From NCBI RefSeq assembly GCF_002250655.1, contig NZ_NOZR01000006.1, forward strand, positions 186,001-250,000: a DNA stretch of 64,000 bases. Reading direction: 5' to 3'. Below the pieces are notes generated by a model. It saw only the letters and a program-made list of their open reading frames with translations, was not told the origin of the DNA and ran no database searches. The position numbers and the translations under genes were made by a program. Position 1 is the stretch's first letter, and each line of letters starts with the position of its first letter. Positions 62,273 through 64,000 of the stretch are shown here, one piece after another. The DNA is from Mycolicibacterium sphagni. GTDB taxonomy: Bacteria; Actinomycetota; Actinomycetes; Mycobacteriales; Mycobacteriaceae.

Positions 62273-62511
62273 GCGTGCCCCCTCTTACCGAACGATTCCT
62301 GCAGCATCTCGGTGAACCCGTTGCGATCGACTTGGCGACGCAGCGCGGTCGTCGACTGCCGTGCCCGCTCCACCAACTGTTGGGCGGCCTGGTGGCCGGC
62401 CTCCGCGCCGGCCGCCATCAGTTCGGCTTCCAGCGCCTGCCGTTCGGCGTTGGCTGCCCGCTGCCGCGCGTCATCGATGTCGCGGCGCGCCCGCACCCAT
62501 GGCCACATCAC
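62269..62511 (-). CDS. small coiled-coil phage protein (DUF7620-like)
   Basis: The protein is 80 residues from GTG 62511, or 79 from the ATG directly behind it. It begins MWPW, is rich in Ala/Glu/Arg (RRDIDDARQRAANAERQALE) and is predicted to form one long helix. Its C-terminus DRNGFTEMLQESFGKR fits the small mycobacteriophage protein group that I recall as DUF7620. It overlaps both neighbours by four bases. Confidence 0.65.
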   Translation of the reverse strand: MMWPWVRARRDIDDARQRAANAERQALEAELMAAGAEAGHQAAQQLVERARQSTTALRRQVDRNGFTEMLQESFGKRGHA

Positions 62512-62819
62512 GAGCGCTGCCCTTCACGCATCGCGGTGAGGATCGTCTTGGCGAATTCCTCAACAGCGGTGGTGTCCGAGATCGCCTTGGCCTGCAGGCC
62601 GATCGTGTCGTCCTGCCTGTCGCAGCGCGCGTCGAGCGCGTCGATCGTCTTGTCGCGGGCCGCGATCTCACGATCACGGCCGGCGATGACCTCACGGTGG
62701 TGGATACCGAGGATCAACCAGCCCCGCTGCAACGACACCAACAGCATCACCCCGATGAGGACGACGAGCGTGACGACACCGATGCCGTTCCAGAACTGGG
62801 GGTTCAGTAACCCGGGCAC
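62508..62819 (-). CDS. phage membrane/coiled-coil protein (103 aa)
   Basis: The GTG start at 62819 touches the TAG stop of the holin gene. The protein has one membrane helix (about 12-30) followed by RGWLILGIHHREVIAGRDREI and a long charged helix. The HHRE.IAGRD pattern is common in mycobacteriophage lysis-region proteins. It may be a second small holin-like or spanin-like protein, but that is inference. Confidence 0.68.
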   Translation of the reverse strand: MPGLLNPQFWNGIGVVTLVVLIGVMLLVSLQRGWLILGIHHREVIAGRDREIAARDKTIDALDARCDRQDDTIGLQAKAISDTTAVEEFAKTILTAMREGQRS

Positions 62820-63173
62820 CTACGCGGACGTGGTGTTGTCGGACGCGTGGACGTTTGCCGCGGCGACACCACCGCCGATCACGGCCACCACGATCTGCGC
62901 CCAGGTGGTGAACGTCAGGTCAGTGATGAGATGCAGCCCAACCAGCAGCAACTGCAGCGCGGCAATGACACCTTGGAATGCGGTGCGGAACCCGGTAACC
63001 GACTTCCACGACGCCAGCGTGGGCGCGAGAACTGACAGTGCGAGGCCGACCCACAGGGTGGCATTGGTGTGCACCGTCGCGAAGATGACGAGCGGCACCA
63101 CGATGTAGAGCAGAGCGCGGGCCTGTTCCCACGAGCGGTTCTTGATGACGTCGAAGATGCTGATGGTGGTCAC
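62820..63173 (-). CDS. phage holin (mycobacteriophage type)
   Basis: GTG 63173, with GGAAGGGG 6 bases upstream, gives 117 residues. The N-terminus NRSWEQARALLYIVVPLVIF matches mycobacteriophage holins, and three to four hydrophobic segments follow. It should make the membrane lesion that lets the lysins out. The same frame stays open upstream to an ATG at 63323, which would add a further hydrophobic segment (LEIAACTFGITFSIACGVLA) and overlap lysB by 38 bases. Confidence 0.78.
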   Translation of the reverse strand: MTTISIFDVIKNRSWEQARALLYIVVPLVIFATVHTNATLWVGLALSVLAPTLASWKSVTGFRTAFQGVIAALQLLLVGLHLITDLTFTTWAQIVVAVIGGGVAAANVHASDNTTSA

Positions 63174-63285
63174 ACTGTTCCCCTTCCGGGAGTTGTTGCA
63201 GGCCAACGCAAATGCGAGGACCCCGCAGGCGATGCTGAAGGTGATCCCGAACGTGCAGGCGGCGATCTCGAGCGGGTGGAGCGCG

Positions 63286-64000
63286 TCAGGCCGCGACGGG
63301 GGCCACACGGCTGGCCCAGTCACGCACGTGTTGCACGCCGAGCTGGAGGTACGTCATGCCGGGCCATACCTCGGCGAATTCGTAGGTGATGTGTGGCTTC
63401 GTCGGCGGGTTGTCGAGCGCGAAAGTCAGCCCAATTTGCGCGGCCTTCGCAGCCGCCGCGGTCCCGGTGAGGGTGTCGGGGTTGCCGCCGCCGATCAGGC
63501 CGCCAAGAGCGCCCCCCAGCAGTGGCAGTCCCCACGCCAGCAGGCCGGGGATGCCGTTCGACAGGGCGCCGAGCGCGTCGGGCACCGCGATGCCGGCGTC
63601 CGCCGCGATCTCCGGGATCACGGTGACCAGGTTCTGCGCCGTCGCGACCGGATTGCCCAGCTCGACGTGGGTCACCATGTCGAACGCGTCCATCATGATT
63701 TCGCCCGTCTTACCCAGCGCGATCCGCGCGTACATGTCAGGCCGCGCCGGGTCGGAGACGTTGGTGAGCCAGCAATGCCGCCAGTCGTTGACATCGCCGT
63801 AGTGCCAGCTCGAGATGCCCTGTCCATCACGGTTGGCGCCGGGCGCGTTGTAGAACGCTCCCCCGTTCGGGCGCGTCGGGTCACCGAGGCTGACGCTGCA
63901 TAGGTAGTTGTCGGGGTAGTTCTCGAGAATCCACTGCCGGAACAGCGCGGCGAGCACGGCGCCTGCGCTGTAGCCGATGATGACGATCCGCACCTTCCGG
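63286..64000 (-). CDS. lysB: lysin B (mycolylarabinogalactan esterase), 5' end outside the window
   Basis: The visible 238 residues contain the serine nucleophile elbow GYSAG near the window edge, then SLGDPTRPNGG and the catalytic Asp region (NVSDPARPDMYARI), and a late histidine in PHITYEF. A Gly-rich helix-linker region (GLPLLGGALGGLIGGGNPDT) follows the core. This is the D29 LysB-like fold that cuts mycolic acids from arabinogalactan. It is the strongest proof that the phage infects a mycolate-bearing host. The N-terminal part lies beyond 64000. Confidence 0.9.
   Translation of the reverse strand, partial: RKVRIVIIGYSAGAVLAALFRQWILENYPDNYLCSVSLGDPTRPNGGAFYNAPGANRDGQGISSWHYGDVNDWRHCWLTNVSDPARPDMYARIALGKTGEIMMDAFDMVTHVELGNPVATAQNLVTVIPEIAADAGIAVPDALGALSNGIPGLLAWGLPLLGGALGGLIGGGNPDTLTGTAAAAKAAQIGLTFALDNPPTKPHITYEFAEVWPGMTYLQLGVQHVRDWASRVAPVAA

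Larger units (their letters stand above)
56855..64000. mobile_element. prophage, left part; continues past the window edge
   Basis: The element starts at the tRNA 3' half, then has an integrase, small lysogen genes, an acyltransferase and a minus-strand lysis cassette (lysin B, holin, small phage proteins). In many mycobacteriophages the attP-integrase unit sits right after the lysis genes in the centre of the phage genome, which gives exactly this layout after integration. Structural genes are expected to the right of 64000. Confidence 0.85.

Overview
The DNA is clearly high in G+C, with dense coding and many GTG starts. It carries several markers of mycobacteria: a cyclopropane/mycolic acid methyltransferase, an LpqV-type lipoprotein, an Ltp1 thiolase-like protein, a UPF0060 protein, a hemophore-related protein, two GjpA-type porin-like proteins, a glycine-rich PGRS-like protein and a mycobacteriophage lysis cassette. 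The best reading is the chromosome of an environmental, rapid-growing mycobacterium (Mycolicibacterium type), with a prophage entering at the right edge. Species cannot be told from the sequence alone.

Region 1 to 27 kb is mostly core and metabolic. It holds a truncated alpha/beta hydrolase, a cysteine dioxygenase-rhodanese pair, lpqV, two convergent patatins, an orphan polyamine-type binding lipoprotein, and a lipid cluster (SRPBCC protein, DapB-like oxidoreductase, ltp1, acyl-CoA ligase) whose central divergent promoter carries a KstR-type palindrome. It continues with a beta-propeller protein, an MpaB-type oxygenase with a divergent TetR and a 14-bp-arm operator, an amino-acid ABC transporter with the binding protein fused to the permease, Ohr, a GAF-GGDEF diguanylate cyclase, dienelactone hydrolase, a secreted GH2 glycosidase and a CobW GTPase. 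Two decayed genes lie here: an acyl-CoA synthetase and a GH29 fucosidase, both with internal deletions.

Region 27.7 to 47.4 kb holds a 1148-residue PGRS-like secreted protein ending in a papain-fold protease domain. A redox cluster follows (MOSC-reductase-ferredoxin fusion, PNPOx-like protein, DUF1348 protein, MarR, SDR), in which the marR and SDR promoters share a GTGA-N4-TCAC operator. After it come an acyl-CoA dehydrogenase-like protein, cell-envelope proteins, a regulatory-domain methyltransferase, a GH16 glucanase, the mycolic acid methyltransferase and an MHS-type transporter.

Region 47.4 to 56.9 kb looks accessory. It is bounded and divided by three short copies of a tRNA 3' end, all in one orientation. 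Between them are a second GjpA-like protein, NHL and YVTN beta-propeller surface proteins, a lipoprotein gene with a broken partial copy, two hydrolases and a hemophore-related protein.

Region 56.9 kb to the edge is a prophage. It begins with an attR-like 3' tRNA half (anticodon loop to acceptor), then a tyrosine integrase, small membrane and cysteine-rich proteins and an acyltransferase-3/SGNH envelope-modifying gene. A minus-strand lysis cassette follows (lysin B, holin, three small phage proteins). The element continues beyond 64 kb, where the intact tRNA gene is predicted.
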